DNA of 64,000 nt from JALORV01 sp963780715 (lineage in GTDB: Bacteria; Pseudomonadota; Gammaproteobacteria; Burkholderiales; Burkholderiaceae_F): positions 1-64,000 of the forward strand of contig CAWADK010000004.1 in NCBI GenBank assembly GCA_963780715.1. Direction: 5' to 3'. A program made the translations under genes and the position numbers. The notes under the pieces were generated by a model, which made no database searches, was not told where the DNA came from, and worked only from the letters and a program-made list of their open reading frames with translations. This document shows, in pieces, positions 8,081 to 18,251 of the stretch (positions within the stretch are counted from its first letter, which is position 1; every line of letters starts with the position of its first letter).

Positions 8081-9530
8081 TCATGCGTGCTCTTTCAGCG
8101 CGGCCGCACGTGACACCCGCTCGACCGTGACGCGTGCTTCGCCCGCCGCGCGTGCGGAGGCCTCGGCGCGATCGCGCAGCCGCTTCGCAGCGGAGATGCG
8201 AACCAGCACCGGTTCCTTTTCGAGCAGCTCGTCGAGCAGCAGTTGCGCTTCTTCGTCCCACGGCGTGGCATCCACGCGTCCGGCCGCGCGGGCCGGCGTC
8301 GCGTCGATGCGATCCATGTCGCTGGCGAGCGGCAGGATGTGGAACAGCGCATCGAAGAGCGAATTGCACACTTCCTGCACCAGGTAGGTCGCGCCGGAGT
8401 AGCCCATGTAGGGCGTACCGGTATGGCGCCGGATCAGCGCGCCGGGGAATGACGCCGGGATGTAGCTCGCGCGTCCGCCGATCTCGGCGAGGTACATGCG
8501 CTCGTTGTACGAGCCGAACAGCACCAGCGGCGTCTTCGTCTTCACCGCCTCGCGTACGGCCTCGTTGTCCGGCTTGACGCCCGCACTGCGCGCGAACGAG
8601 AAGGTGCAGGGCAGCCCCATCTCGGTCTCGAGGAAGTGGCGCACGCCGCGCGCGTAGGTCTCGTTGGCGACGATGGCGAAGCTCGCGGTGCCGAAGAAGT
8701 CCTGCGTGACCGAGCGCCAGAGATCCCACAGCGGCTTGATCGTCGAGTGCTTCTCGCGCTCGATGAAGGGTTCGGGATCCAGCCCCGTCAACTCGCCCAG
8801 CGTGCGCAGGAACCTGGTCGTCGAGTGCAGACCGATCGGCGCCTGCAGGTACGGGCCGTTCGAGCGCTTCGCACAGCATGCGGCCGAACTCGCGATACAT
8901 GCAGATGTTGACGTCGGCGTCGGCGAGCTTCTGCACGTCAGCCAGGTGCGAGCCAAGCGGGAACACCATGTTGATCTCGGCGCCGATGCCTTCGACCAGG
9001 CGCTTGATCTCGGCCAGGTCGCTCGGCATGTTGAAGGTGCCGTAGATCGGGCCGATGATGTTGACGCGCGGCTTTTCCCCGTCCTTGCGCTTGCGCTCGG
9101 GGATCTTGCGCAGGCCGTACTCGCTCCACAGCCAGAAGAGCGCCCGATCGGCGCTCTGCCACTGGTCTTCGTCGATGGTGCGCGGCAGGAAGCGCTGGAT
9201 ATTGGTGCCCTCGGGCGTCACGCCGCCGCCGATCATCTCGGCGATCGAACCCGTGACCACGACCGCCGGCAGTTCAGGATCGAGTGTCCTGTGCGCGCGC
9301 TTCATCGCGCCTTCGGTGCCGTGCTGGCCGAGTTCCTCTTCGCCCAGCCCGGTGACGACGATCGGCAACTCGTGCGGCGGCAGCGCGTCGGTGTAGTGCA
9401 GCACCGAGGTCACCGGCAGGTTCTCGCAGCCGACCGGGCCATCGATGATGACCTGCAGGCCCTTGATCGCCGTGAAGGCGTACACGGCTCCCCAGTAGCC
9501 GCCGGCGCGATCGTGGTCGATGACCAGCAT
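8081..9530 (-). CDS. bchZ: Chlorophyllide reductase subunit Z (one frame break)
   Basis: With BchY it forms the NB-like component of chlorophyllide a oxidoreductase, which reduces ring B with electrons from BchX. The N-terminal part (MLVIDHDRAGGYWGAVYAF...) and the C-terminal part (...YLQAPIGLHSTTRFLRTLGEL to KEHA) are in different frames. They join at a GGG run at 8853-8855, where removing one base restores ALERPYLQAP. The corrected product is 482 residues, normal for BchZ. The start overlaps the bchY stop by one base (TGATG). The break is more likely a sequence error than a dead gene because both halves are well conserved. Confidence 0.93.
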
Positions 9531-11170
9531 CAGATCATCTCCTCGGACTTGCGCTTCTTCGCGGCCTTCTCGAGCTGCCGCCTGTAGTACGAGCGGAACT
9601 CGGGGCGATCGACGGGCACACTGTTGACGTCGTGCCAGACGCCTGCGCTCGCGCCCTGGCCGACATCGCCGAAGAATTCCTTCATCGTGTCGAAGCGGCC
9701 CTGGCTGGCCAGTGCCGCATTGATCACCTGCGCCAGCGAGCCCGCACCGGCGGGTCCCATCAGCGGGCGCGCCGAGATCAGGTTGGTGAAGTAGAGCGCC
9801 GGGGTCGCCTTCTGCTTCGCGTGCTGCACGACCGGCGTGGTTCCGATCGCAAGATCCGGCTTGAACTCCTCGAACGCGGCGAGGTCCTGCTCGAGCGACG
9901 CGCGGTAGGTGACCTGCACGCCGTGCGCGTCGAGCCACTCGCGGTCGGGCTCCGACCACTTCGTGCGCGGGCACGCCGTGCCCACGTAGCGCAGGTCGGC
10001 GCCGGACTCGACCAGCAGTCGTGCGACCAGCAGTTCCGAGCCTTCGTAGCCCGACAGCGTGATGCGGCCCTTGATCGGCAGCTTCGCGAGCGCCCCGCGG
10101 ATGCCCGGCAGCAGCCGGTTCTTCACGGTGTCGACCTGGGCCTGCGCAACGCCGCACGCCGCGCCGATCGCGTCGAGCCACGCGGCGGTGCCGTCGTGCC
10201 CGACCGGTGCCGAACCGACGACGCTGCGCCCCGCGGCCTCGAACTCGCGCACCGACGCGGTGTAGAAGGGGTGGATCGCGGCGACCGCGGCGCAGTCGAG
10301 CGCCGAGTAGAGCTCGCGCCACTCGCGTGTCGGCACGACCGGGCCAGCGGCGAGTCCCAGCGGCTCGAGCATCATGCCGATGCCGACCGGGTCGGCCGGG
10401 AACATCTCGCCGAGCAGCGTGACGGTGGGCTTTCCCGTCAGTCCGTTGCGCGGCGCCGCCACCGGACCGGCCTCGGCCTCACCGCGTGCATAGGCGAGCA
10501 TCGCTCCGGCCAGCACGTCCTTGGCTTCCGCATGCGTCGGCACGCCGAAGCCCGGCACGTCGATGCCGACGATGCGCACACCGTTGATCTCTTTCGGCAG
10601 CAGCCGCAGCGGCACGCCGGAGGCGGTCGGCACGCACAGGTTGGTGACGATGATCGTGTCGTACTTCGCCGGGTCGGCCATCTTGTAGACGGCCTCGCGG
10701 ATGTCTTCGAAAAGCTTGCCGGTGACGAGCGTCTCGGAATTGAACGGCACGTAGCCGACCGAGCGGCGCGCGCCGTAGAAGTGCGAGGTGAAGGTCAGTC
10801 CGTAGACGCAGCACGCCGAGCCCGACAGGATCGTCGCCGTGCGCCGCATGCGCAGGCCCACGCGCAGCGACCCGAAGGCCGGGCACATGCTCTGCGGCTG
10901 ATCGTGCGGCCCTGGCGGATAGTCGGCCGCGTAGCGATCGAGCAGTTCGCTGGCGCCGGCCGCAGCCGCCGCGCGCTTCAATTCGTCCTTGCCGGCGTGG
11001 CACCCCAGGCCGTCGGTCTGCGTCGCTGCGGTGTGGATCGGGATCACGCGCGGCGCTGCAGTGACGTCGCCATCATTGGCCATCGGCGTGCGCGCCGCGT
11101 CGTCGTAGACGACCTCGCCGGTCGCGGACTCGCCGGCAAGCAGGGCGTCAGGTGGAGTGCGCGCGTTCAT
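9530..11170 (-). CDS. bchY: Chlorophyllide reductase subunit Y
   Basis: Catalytic partner of BchZ in chlorophyllide a reductase. The product has 546 residues, somewhat longer than many homologues because of a low-complexity N-terminal stretch of about 45 residues. Cysteine regions expected for the shared 4Fe-4S cluster are visible (GCHAGKDEL, SMCPAFGSL, SACCVYGL), as is the conserved VTNLCVPTASG. It starts 14 bp after bchX and overlaps bchZ by one base, so bchX-Y-Z is a tight operon. Confidence 0.95.
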   Translation of the reverse strand: MNARTPPDALLAGESATGEVVYDDAARTPMANDGDVTAAPRVIPIHTAATQTDGLGCHAGKDELKRAAAAAGASELLDRYAADYPPGPHDQPQSMCPAFGSLRVGLRMRRTATILSGSACCVYGLTFTSHFYGARRSVGYVPFNSETLVTGKLFEDIREAVYKMADPAKYDTIIVTNLCVPTASGVPLRLLPKEINGVRIVGIDVPGFGVPTHAEAKDVLAGAMLAYARGEAEAGPVAAPRNGLTGKPTVTLLGEMFPADPVGIGMMLEPLGLAAGPVVPTREWRELYSALDCAAVAAIHPFYTASVREFEAAGRSVVGSAPVGHDGTAAWLDAIGAACGVAQAQVDTVKNRLLPGIRGALAKLPIKGRITLSGYEGSELLVARLLVESGADLRYVGTACPRTKWSEPDREWLDAHGVQVTYRASLEQDLAAFEEFKPDLAIGTTPVVQHAKQKATPALYFTNLISARPLMGPAGAGSLAQVINAALASQGRFDTMKEFFGDVGQGASAGVWHDVNSVPVDRPEFRSYYRRQLEKAAKKRKSEEMI

Positions 11171-11184
11171 CTCGGCTCGTTCGG

Positions 11185-12204
11185 TCAGACCGCGTCGTAG
11201 ACCACTTCGAGCGACTTCTTCACGACATCGTGGCGGCCGACCATGTCGAAGGTCGTCGCGGGTTCCAGCACGACATTGCGGCCGGTGACATCACTGGAGA
11301 AAAGTCCCAGCAGTCCGTCCTGCGTCAGGGGCTTCGGCCGCAGCGGCGGCGCAGCGGCGACGTTGGTCGCGAGTTCCTCGAACACCGCGGCCCACTGCCC
11401 GCCGGGCCGTCCGATGATTTCGTAGTTGGCACTCTTGCGACGGATGTCCTCGTGCGCCGGAATGGCGGCCAGCACGGGAATGCCGGCTTCCTTCGCAAAC
11501 GCCTGCGCCTCGCCAGTGCCGTCGTCCTTGTTGATGACGAGTCCCGCGACGCCGACATTGCCGCCGAGCTTGCGGAAATACTCGACCGCGCTGCAGACAT
11601 TGTTGGCCACGTACAGCGACTGCAGGTCGTTGCTGCCGACGACGATGACCTTCTGGCACATGTCGCGCGCGATCGGCAGGCCGAAGCCGCCGCAGACGAC
11701 GTCACCCAGGAAGTCGAGCAGCACGTAGTCAAAGCCCCAGTCATGGAAGCCGAGCTTCTCGAGCGTCTCGAAGCCATGGATGATTCCGCGGCCACCGCAG
11801 CCGCGCCCGACTTCCGGGCCGCCGAGTTCCATCGCGAAGACACCGTCGCGCTTGAAGCAGACGTCGCCGATTGCGACCGCTTCGCCGGCGAGCTTCTTCC
11901 TGCTGCTGGTCTCGATGATGGTCGGGCAGGCCTTGCCACCGAAGAGCAGCGAGGTCGTGTCGCTCTTCGGGTCGCAGCCGATCAGCAGGACCTTCTTGCC
12001 CTGCTGCGCCATCATGTAGCTCAGGTTGGCCAGCGTGAAACTCTTGCCGATGCCGCCCTTGCCGTAGATCGCGATGATCTGCGTGGTCTTGGCCGCCGGG
12101 GAGGTGTGCACCGGTGCCGGCTCGATGGCCGCCTCCGCACGCAGCTGCACCTTCATGATCTCGATGCGGGCGGTGCCCGCGGCGTTGCTGCTGCAGGCAC
12201 TCAT
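11185..12204 (-). CDS. bchX: Chlorophyllide reductase iron protein X
   Basis: NifH-like ATP-dependent electron donor to BchYZ. The product is 339 residues from the ATG at 12204, which is best spaced behind GGAG and overlaps the bchC stop (ATGA); an ATG two codons earlier is possible. The P-loop GKGGIGKS is at 48-55. The two 4Fe-4S cysteines lie in EVGRGCGGRG and DVVCGGFG. The N-terminal extension of about 40 residues is usual for BchX and absent from NifH/BchL. Confidence 0.96.
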   Translation of the reverse strand: MSACSSNAAGTARIEIMKVQLRAEAAIEPAPVHTSPAAKTTQIIAIYGKGGIGKSFTLANLSYMMAQQGKKVLLIGCDPKSDTTSLLFGGKACPTIIETSSRKKLAGEAVAIGDVCFKRDGVFAMELGGPEVGRGCGGRGIIHGFETLEKLGFHDWGFDYVLLDFLGDVVCGGFGLPIARDMCQKVIVVGSNDLQSLYVANNVCSAVEYFRKLGGNVGVAGLVINKDDGTGEAQAFAKEAGIPVLAAIPAHEDIRRKSANYEIIGRPGGQWAAVFEELATNVAAAPPLRPKPLTQDGLLGLFSSDVTGRNVVLEPATTFDMVGRHDVVKKSLEVVYDAV

Positions 12205-13139
12205 GTGCATGTTCTCCAGTCGAGGACCATCTTCAGGCAGGCCGGGTCACTGAAGGCCGTGCGGTATGCACTGGCTGCCGCGCTCGCCGGCTGTCGGTGC
12301 GTGATCAATCCATCCAGCGAAAGCCGACCGGACTCGGCCATCTGTGTCACGGCGACGAGATCCGAGTCGCGCCACTGTGCGGCCACGCGCAGCCTCGTTT
12401 CGCGCATGAAGGCTGGCGGAAACGTGAACGCCAGCGGCTGGTCGTAAAAGCCCGCCAGCACGATCTCACCGGCCGGCGCGAGGCGGGCGATCAGTGAATC
12501 GAGGATCGTCGGGTCGCCGCTGACATCGACGATGCAGCAGTAGTCATGGCGCGTGTCGTCGCCGGGATTCAGCACCCGATAGCCGGTCGCACCCTGCGCT
12601 CGCTCGGCATTGCGTTCCCAGACCGCAGGCTGCGCGCCGAGCACCTGCGCGATGCGCGCCAGCAGCCGCCCGAGCACGCCGTGGCCGACGATCAGGTCGG
12701 GCAAGCGCCCGTCGCCGTCGACGAGCGCATGGTGTGCCGTGGCGGCCAGGGCGATCAGCACGCCGGTTTCGCCCAGTTCCTCCCGAATGGGAACAACGCG
12801 CGCGCCAGGCACGACAACGCGCGCTGCGGCCCCACCGAACAATCCGCGCACGTCGCCGTAGCAGCGCGCACCCGGCACGAAGACGCGGTCACCCACACGG
12901 CGGTTGGTCGAATCACCGGCATACGTCACCGTGCCCACTGACTCATAGCCCGGTACCAGCGGATAGCCCAGGCCGGGAAACGGCGGCATGCGGCCGCTGT
13001 ACAGCAGGCGTTCGGTTCCCGTGGAGATCCCGCTCCATTCGATGTCGACGATGACATCGGAGACGCCGGGTGGCGTCAGCGCAAGCCGGCTGAGCACGAG
13101 TTGCTCGGGCTGTTCCAGCACGACGGCGAGGGTCTCCAA
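12201..13139 (-). CDS. bchC: Bacteriochlorophyllide a dehydrogenase
   Basis: Zn-alcohol-dehydrogenase-like (MDR) enzyme that oxidises the C3 hydroxyethyl group to acetyl. I choose a TTG start at 13139 giving (M)ETLAVVLEQPEQL, the usual BchC N-terminus, five bases after GGAGGAG. An in-frame upstream extension lacks family similarity. The resulting 312 residues match the family. Motifs include SGISTGTERL and VGHGVLGRL (nucleotide binding). It is the first gene of the bchCXYZ-puf superoperon, and a PpsR-type promoter region lies about 65-110 bp upstream. Confidence 0.93.
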   Translation of the reverse strand: METLAVVLEQPEQLVLSRLALTPPGVSDVIVDIEWSGISTGTERLLYSGRMPPFPGLGYPLVPGYESVGTVTYAGDSTNRRVGDRVFVPGARCYGDVRGLFGGAAARVVVPGARVVPIREELGETGVLIALAATAHHALVDGDGRLPDLIVGHGVLGRLLARIAQVLGAQPAVWERNAERAQGATGYRVLNPGDDTRHDYCCIVDVSGDPTILDSLIARLAPAGEIVLAGFYDQPLAFTFPPAFMRETRLRVAAQWRDSDLVAVTQMAESGRLSLDGLITHRQPASAAASAYRTAFSDPACLKMVLDWRTCT

Positions 13140-13202
13140 GTTGCTCCTCCGCCCGCACTCCTGCACTCCGGCCACTACCGGGGATTCGCGGGTCATTAGG
13201 TG

Positions 13203-13246
13203 TGTCACTCTACGCTGACGTTGTGATGTGTCAAGTACTCTTAACA
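13203..13246 (-). promoter_or_regulatory. bchC promoter with two PpsR-type operator palindromes
   Basis: On the minus strand a TTGACA -35 (13229-13234) and a TAGAGT -10 (13207-13212) are separated by 16 bp. A perfect TGT-N12-ACA palindrome (13229-13246) overlaps the -35. A near match, TGT-N12-ACG (13203-13220), overlaps the -10, 26 bp away. TGT-N12-ACA is the known PpsR/CrtJ operator, and ppsR is in this window. Occupancy of both sites should block RNA polymerase. Confidence 0.75.
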
Positions 13247-13271
13247 CTCGCTGCTACCAATGCTTCGCGCC

Positions 13272-14442
13272 TCACGAAGCTTTGCGGCACAGCAGCACCC
13301 GAACCAGCAGCGGTCGGCGTGTCGGCAACGGCCTGGCGTCGGCAAAGCCGGCGCTGCGTGCCAAGGCGGAGAGTTCGGACGCCGTCCGCGGCCGGCCGCT
13401 TCCCATCGCCAGCAGGTAGAAGCCGAAGTAAGCGTCACCCATTGCCTCGGCGCCGGCCGTCCCGGCCATGGGTTCCGCGATCAGCAGCGCGCCGCCAGCC
13501 GGCAGCGCCTCGTGCGCCCGCTTCAGCAGCGTCAGAGCAGGCCCGTCGTCGTGGTCGTGGATCACGCGAACCAGTGACGCGACGTCGGCCCCGGTCGGCA
13601 GCGGCTGGCGCAAGGCGTCGCATTCGCTCACGGCGACGCGATCCGCCAGACCGCGCGCGGCGATGTGCTGGCGCGCCGCCTCTGCCACACCCGGAAGGTC
13701 GACAACGATGGCGTTCAGCGATGCCGAATGGCTCACGGCGGCCATGGCAAAGGACCCATCGCCGCCGCCGACATCGAGCAGCCGGCGATGCCGCGTCAGC
13801 GGGTAGGCCTCGAGGATGTCGGCCGCCACCAGGTGCTGCGAGCGCGCCATCAGGCGCGTGTAGTCGCGCACCTGGTCCGGTTGCAGCGCGGCGCCCGAGC
13901 GCTCGCCGGCATAGGCCCAGTAGCGGGACAACCGCGTGTCCGCGCCACGCTCGCGCAGCAGCGCGACCGGATCGGCGAGGTCCGCGTAAAGCAATGCGTG
14001 GTGCTCGATCATCGCCGCGACGCCGGGATTGCCACGCAGGGCCGCGCCGAGCGTCGCGAGTTCGTAGCGCCCGTCGGGCCGTCGCTCGAGCAACTGCAGT
14101 GACGCTGCGGCAGCCAGCAGCCGCTGCGCCGAGGCCGTCGGCATCTGCCAGCGCAGCGCCAGCTCCGCGGCACCCGCGGGGACCGGCCGCCAGCAGATCG
14201 AAGACGTCGAGCTTCACGCAGGCATACAGCACTTGCGAGTAGACGAAGCCTGCGCAGAGGTCGAAGAGGGCGCGTGCGTGCCGCCCGGCGATACGCCGGG
14301 TAAGTGGAAACGACGCAGCCCAGGCCTGGAAGCGCGGACTTTCGAGCAGGCGATTGCGAAACTGGCGCCAGCGGACGCCGAAGCCGGGGCCGGCGAATGC
14401 GGACGGCATGGCCCGCTCGACCTCAGGCGGGACGCCTGCCAT
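13272..14442 (-). CDS. crtF: Hydroxyneurosporene O-methyltransferase (one frame break)
   Basis: SAM-dependent methyltransferase that makes the 1-methoxy group of spirilloxanthin/spheroidene carotenoids. The N-terminal half (MAGVPPEVERAM... VLYACVKLDVFDLLAAGP) and the C-terminal half (MPTASAQRLLAAAASLQLL...) are in different frames. They meet at a GGGG run (14178-14181) where one surplus base explains the shift. The corrected length is 389 residues, as expected. The SAM motif LLDVGGGDGSFA and the HDHDD region are intact. It lies 12 bp after crtE in the same operon. Confidence 0.9.
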
Positions 14443-14454
14443 CGCGACGCGGCG

Positions 14455-15321
14455 TCAGGCTGCGCGACGGATGAACTGTTCGGGAATCAGTCGCTCGGCT
14501 TCCTGCCGTATCAGGTGCCGCAGCATCGACGATCCCGCGCAGCGTGGAATTGCGCTCACGGCCTTGAAAACAAGATCATCGAAGCGCGCAACGGCGCTGG
14601 CGAGGCCCAGCTGGTCGACGGCGTTGGGGCGACCCAGCTCGCTGTCCTGCTGCGCGGGCTTGCCCAGATCCAGCTCCGTCGATGCCACGTCGCGGATGTC
14701 GTCGGCGACCTGGTACGCCTCGCCGAGGCGCTCGCCAAGGGTGCGCCACGGCACCGGATTGCTGCCCGCCGCTTCGGCCCCCGCCGTCACGGCCGCCACG
14801 AACAGCGCGCCGGTCTTCGAACGGTGGTAACTCGCGAGATCGGCGGTGGGCTCGCATTCCCAGGCTTGTCCCGCTGCGATGCCATGAGGCGCACCAACGG
14901 CGCTCGAGACGGTGGCCAGCAGGCGGACCAGGCGATCCGGCACGTGTGCAGCGCGCCTGGCCAGCGTCTCGAAGGCCAGCACGATCAGTGCGTCGCCCGC
15001 AAGCACAGCCAGTCGCTCGCCGAACGCCTGGTGGACCGAGGCCCGACCGCGCCGCGTCGCGGCGTTGTCGAAACACGGCAGGTCGTCATGCACCAGGGAT
15101 GCGCAGTGCAGCAGCTCGATCGCCGCCGCGGCAGCGTCCGCGACGCCGGGCTCGCTGTCGCCCGAGGCGGCGGCGATGGCGAGGCAAAGCCGCGGCCGGA
15201 TGCGCGCCCCCCCCGGGAAGACGGCGTGCCGCATGGCGGCGGCCAGACGCGGCGGCGATCCGGCATCACCGCCCTCGAGCGCCGTGGTCAATGCCTGTTC
15301 GATCCGATCGCTCGCTTCCAT
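14455..15321 (-). CDS. crtE: Geranylgeranyl diphosphate synthase
   Basis: Trans-prenyltransferase making GGPP for carotenoid and phytyl synthesis. The start at 15321 (MEASDRIEQAL) follows GAAGGG and gives 288 residues; an upstream GTG at 15360 would run into the operator region. The first aspartate-rich motif is VHDDLPCFD and the second is QVADDIRD, both intact. It is followed by crtF. Its promoter region is shared with the divergent crtD and holds PpsR-type sites. Confidence 0.93.
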   Translation of the reverse strand: MEASDRIEQALTTALEGGDAGSPPRLAAAMRHAVFPGGARIRPRLCLAIAAASGDSEPGVADAAAAAIELLHCASLVHDDLPCFDNAATRRGRASVHQAFGERLAVLAGDALIVLAFETLARRAAHVPDRLVRLLATVSSAVGAPHGIAAGQAWECEPTADLASYHRSKTGALFVAAVTAGAEAAGSNPVPWRTLGERLGEAYQVADDIRDVASTELDLGKPAQQDSELGRPNAVDQLGLASAVARFDDLVFKAVSAIPRCAGSSMLRHLIRQEAERLIPEQFIRRAA

Positions 15322-15361
15322 GTTTGCCCTTCGGGTGACTGACGTCGGTGTAATGTCCACT

Positions 15362-15392
15362 TGTCACTTCTGTTTGTCAAGCTTGATATACA
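15362..15392. promoter_or_regulatory. PpsR-type operators between crtE and crtD
   Basis: A perfect TGT-N12-ACA palindrome at 15375-15392 and an overlapping near match TGT-N12-TCA at 15362-15379 lie in the 101-bp divergent gap. On the minus strand the perfect site contains TTGACA, a likely crtE -35. On the + strand it ends in TATACA, a possible crtD -10. One repressor could therefore control both directions. Confidence 0.65.
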
Positions 15393-15422
15393 CTGGGCCA
15401 GGCAACGCTGGAAGGTGACCGC

Positions 15423-16920
15423 GTGGGGCGTAGCGCAAAGACGGTGGCCGTCATCGGCGCCGGCATGGCGGGGTTGGCCGCGGCCATCGACCTCGCGGCT
15501 CGCGGTGTGCGGGTCGTGGTGATGGAGCGGAACACGGCGCCCGGCGGCAAGATGCGGGAAGTCGAAGTGGCCGGCCGGCGCATCGACGCGGGTCCGACCG
15601 TGCTCACGCTGCGCCATGTCTTCGACGAACTGTTCGACCACGCCGGCGCCCGGCTGGAGGACTACGTCGCGTTGCGACCGACCTCGGTACTCGCGCGCCA
15701 CGCATGGAACACGCGCGAACAACTCGACCTCTTCGCCGATGTCCGCGCCTCGGAGGCTGCCATCGGACAGTTCGCCGGGCCAGCCGAGGCGCGACGATTC
15801 ACGGCGTTCTGCCGCGAGGCCGCGCGCATCTATCGCACGCTCGAGCGCCCTTTCCTGCGCTCGCAGCGGCCCAGCGTCCTGCGGCTGACGCGCACGGTCG
15901 GCTGGCGGCATCTGCCGGACCTCTGGCGCATACGCCCGTTCACGACCCTGTGGCGCGCGCTCGGCAGCCACTTCCACGACCCCCGCCTGCGCCAACTGTT
16001 CGGCCGCTACGCGACGTACTGCGGGTCGTCGCCCTTCGAGTCACCGGCCACCCTGATGCTGGTCGCGCATGTCGAGCAGCAAGGGGTGTGGCTGGTCGAG
16101 GGTGGCATGCATCGCTTGGCGCGCGGTCTCGAGCGCCTGGCGCTAGCTCGCGGCGTTGAGTTCCGCTACGGGAGCCACGTCACGGAACTTCTTTCCACGG
16201 CCGGGCGCGTCAGCGGAGTGCGCGCGGCGGACGGAAGCCACGTCCCGGTCGACGCCGTGATCTTCAACGGCGACCTGAACGCGCTCGCTGCGGGCCGCCT
16301 GGGCGAAGTCGCGTCGCATGCGGTGCCGGCGGCTGCAACGGGCGCTCGGTCGCTTTCCGCCATCACGTGGTCGATGGTGGCGCGAACCGAGGGATTTCCG
16401 CTCGAGCGGCACAACGTCTTTTTTTCCAGCGACTATGCGCGCGAGTTCGAGTCCCTGCGCAATCACATGCTGCCGCCTGATCCCACCGTCTACGTGTGCG
16501 CCCAGGACCGGCCGCAGGCTGATGGCGGCGCCGCGGCCGTCGACCACGCGCGAGCGCCTGCTCTGCCTCGTGAACGCGCCGGCAAACTCGGACTCCCGGG
16601 CTCTGAGCGAACACGACCTCGCGGCGTGCGAGACCCGTGCCTTTGCGACCCTTGAGCGCTGCGGACTGCGCGTCGAGAGAACGCTGGACGAAGCGCATCG
16701 AACGGCACCGCACGACTTCGACCGTCTTTTTCCCGGCAGCGGCGGTGCGCTGTACGGCAGCGCCTCGCACGGCTGGCGCTCGTCCTTCGCCCGCCCCGGG
16801 TCGCGCAGCAAGGTGCCGGGCCTCTTCCTCGCGGGTGGAGGTGTCCATCCAGGCCCGGGCGTGCCGATGACGGCGCTGTCGGGTCGGCTCGCCGCTGCCG
16901 CGGTGCTGGCAGCCCACTGA
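15423..16920 (+). CDS. crtD: Hydroxyneurosporene (methoxyneurosporene) desaturase (one frame break)
   Basis: FAD-dependent C-3,4 desaturase of the spirilloxanthin pathway, in the CrtI/CrtD family. The GTG start at 15423 follows GGAAGGTG. The dinucleotide-binding motif VIGAGMAGLAAAIDLAARG is at residues 10-28. The frame breaks between about 16505 and 16550: the first frame carries VYVCAQDR and the downstream frame resumes with RERLLCLVNAPAN. Net +1 base; the corrected length is 498 residues, normal for CrtD. The C-terminal FAD/substrate motif GLFLAGGGVHPGPGVPM is intact. crtC follows after 8 bp. Confidence 0.9.
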
Positions 16921-16928
16921 AGCGCACG

Positions 16929-17978
16929 ATGGATGACGCGCGCCTTACCCGCCATTCCAACGGCCGTTCAGCGCTCGAGGACCCGCGGCAGGCGCTGGGT
17001 TTCGATGCGCCGGTCACCTCGAGCGGCTACCGCTGGTGGTACCTGGATGCGCTGAGCGACGACGGCCGCTGCGGATTGACGCTGATCGCCTTCATCGGCA
17101 GCGTGTTCTCCCCGTACTACGCCGCCGCGCGCCGTCGCGGGCCGGCGCGCCCCGAGAACCACTGCGCCTTCAACGTGGCGCTGTACTCCACGAGCACGGC
17201 GGATGCAGTCCGAAGGCGACCCCCCACCCGCTGGGCAATGACCGAACGCGGCGAGACTGCGCTGACGCGGAAGACGGACATGCTCGCCATCGGCCCGAGT
17301 CGCCTCGACTGGGACGGACAGACACTGACGGCCACGATCGATGAAGTGACTTGTCCGTGGCCATCGCGTCTGCGCGGCACTGTCCGCCTGCACACCGGGG
17401 CGATTGCTCAGCGCGTTGTGCAGCTTGACGCTTCGGGGCGCCATCGCTGGCGACCGATCGCGCCGAGTGCGCGCGTGGAAGTTCACCTGGACAAGCCGGG
17501 CGCGCGCTGGTCGGGTCATGCCTATCTCGACTCCAATGCCGGTGACGAGCCGCTGGAAGACGGCTTCGACGGCTGGCACTGGAGTCGTGCGCGGATCGCC
17601 TCACGCGGGCAGCGCCACCGGCCGGCCGGCGACACGGTCGTCTTCTACGAGACAACGCGGCGCGACGGCAGCGAGAGCGCATTCGCGATTCGCTTCGACG
17701 CGGCGGGCCGCGATCACGATATCGCCTTGCCACCGGCTGTCAGCCTGCCGGTGACCGGCTGGCGCATTGCGCGTTCGACGCGCGGCGATCCGTCGCGGCC
17801 ACCGGCAGCCCGCGTGCTGCGAACCCTGGAGGACACGCCGTTTTACGCCCGTTCCCTGCTCGCCACGCAGTGGGAAGGAGAGTCGGTGACGGCGATGCAT
17901 GAAAGCCTGTCGCTGACACGCTTCCGCGCGCCGTGGGTGCGCGCCCTGCTGCCGTTCCGCATGCCGCGGAACGCGTGA
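16929..17978 (+). CDS. crtC: Carotenoid 1,2-hydratase (hydroxyneurosporene synthase)
   Basis: Adds water to the psi-end groups of neurosporene/lycopene, giving 1-hydroxy carotenoids, the step before CrtD and CrtF. The product has 349 residues. The family hallmarks FIGSVFSPYY, HCAFNVALYS and YLDSNAGDEPLE are visible. It is cotranscribed with crtD. Together with crtF this indicates spirilloxanthin-type carotenoids; no crtA is present in this window. Confidence 0.93.
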   Translation: MDDARLTRHSNGRSALEDPRQALGFDAPVTSSGYRWWYLDALSDDGRCGLTLIAFIGSVFSPYYAAARRRGPARPENHCAFNVALYSTSTADAVRRRPPTRWAMTERGETALTRKTDMLAIGPSRLDWDGQTLTATIDEVTCPWPSRLRGTVRLHTGAIAQRVVQLDASGRHRWRPIAPSARVEVHLDKPGARWSGHAYLDSNAGDEPLEDGFDGWHWSRARIASRGQRHRPAGDTVVFYETTRRDGSESAFAIRFDAAGRDHDIALPPAVSLPVTGWRIARSTRGDPSRPPAARVLRTLEDTPFYARSLLATQWEGESVTAMHESLSLTRFRAPWVRALLPFRMPRNA

Positions 17979-18004
17979 AGATGATCGCGAGATCGCGCGG
18001 CGCG

Positions 18005-18157
18005 CTAATCTCGCGTGTCCGGGCCATGGTGTTCGCGGGCGTCCGACTCGCGCGCGCGGCGCACCGCACGGCGCGTCGCGACGAGGTCAGCGATCGCAAG
18101 CGCCAGAATCAGTCCGAAGAACAGGAGCCATTCGTACTGGATCATCCATGCGAACAC
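18005..18157 (-). CDS. Small single-pass membrane protein
   Basis: Not recognised. A GTG at 18157 lies eight bases after GGGAG and yields 50 residues; an internal ATG at 18145 would give 46. A hydrophobic helix at about residues 7-28 (LLFFGLILALAIADL) is followed by an Arg/Glu-rich cytoplasmic-type tail ending in HHGPDTRD. It lies antisense and convergent to crtC and divergent from the DUF3422 gene. Its reality rests on the ribosome-binding site and clear topology only. Confidence 0.5.
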   Translation of the reverse strand: MFAWMIQYEWLLFFGLILALAIADLVATRRAVRRARESDAREHHGPDTRD

Positions 18158-18251
18158 GATGTCATCTCCCGATGGCCGTCTCACCCGCTCGTCACGAGAG
18201 TAACGCGCCCGGCGCGCCGCCACCGGCTTTAGCCGCGGCGACGGACTGACC

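Noticed and set aside
7923..10322. A 799-codon open frame on the minus strand across bchY and bchZ
   Set aside because: Only its central part is real bchZ. The upstream part is a shadow of bchY, and the downstream Arg/Ala-rich part follows the bchZ frame break.
9632..12447. Long + strand frames (522 and 431 codons) opposite bchY and bchX
   Set aside because: Shadow frames of strongly conserved minus-strand genes.
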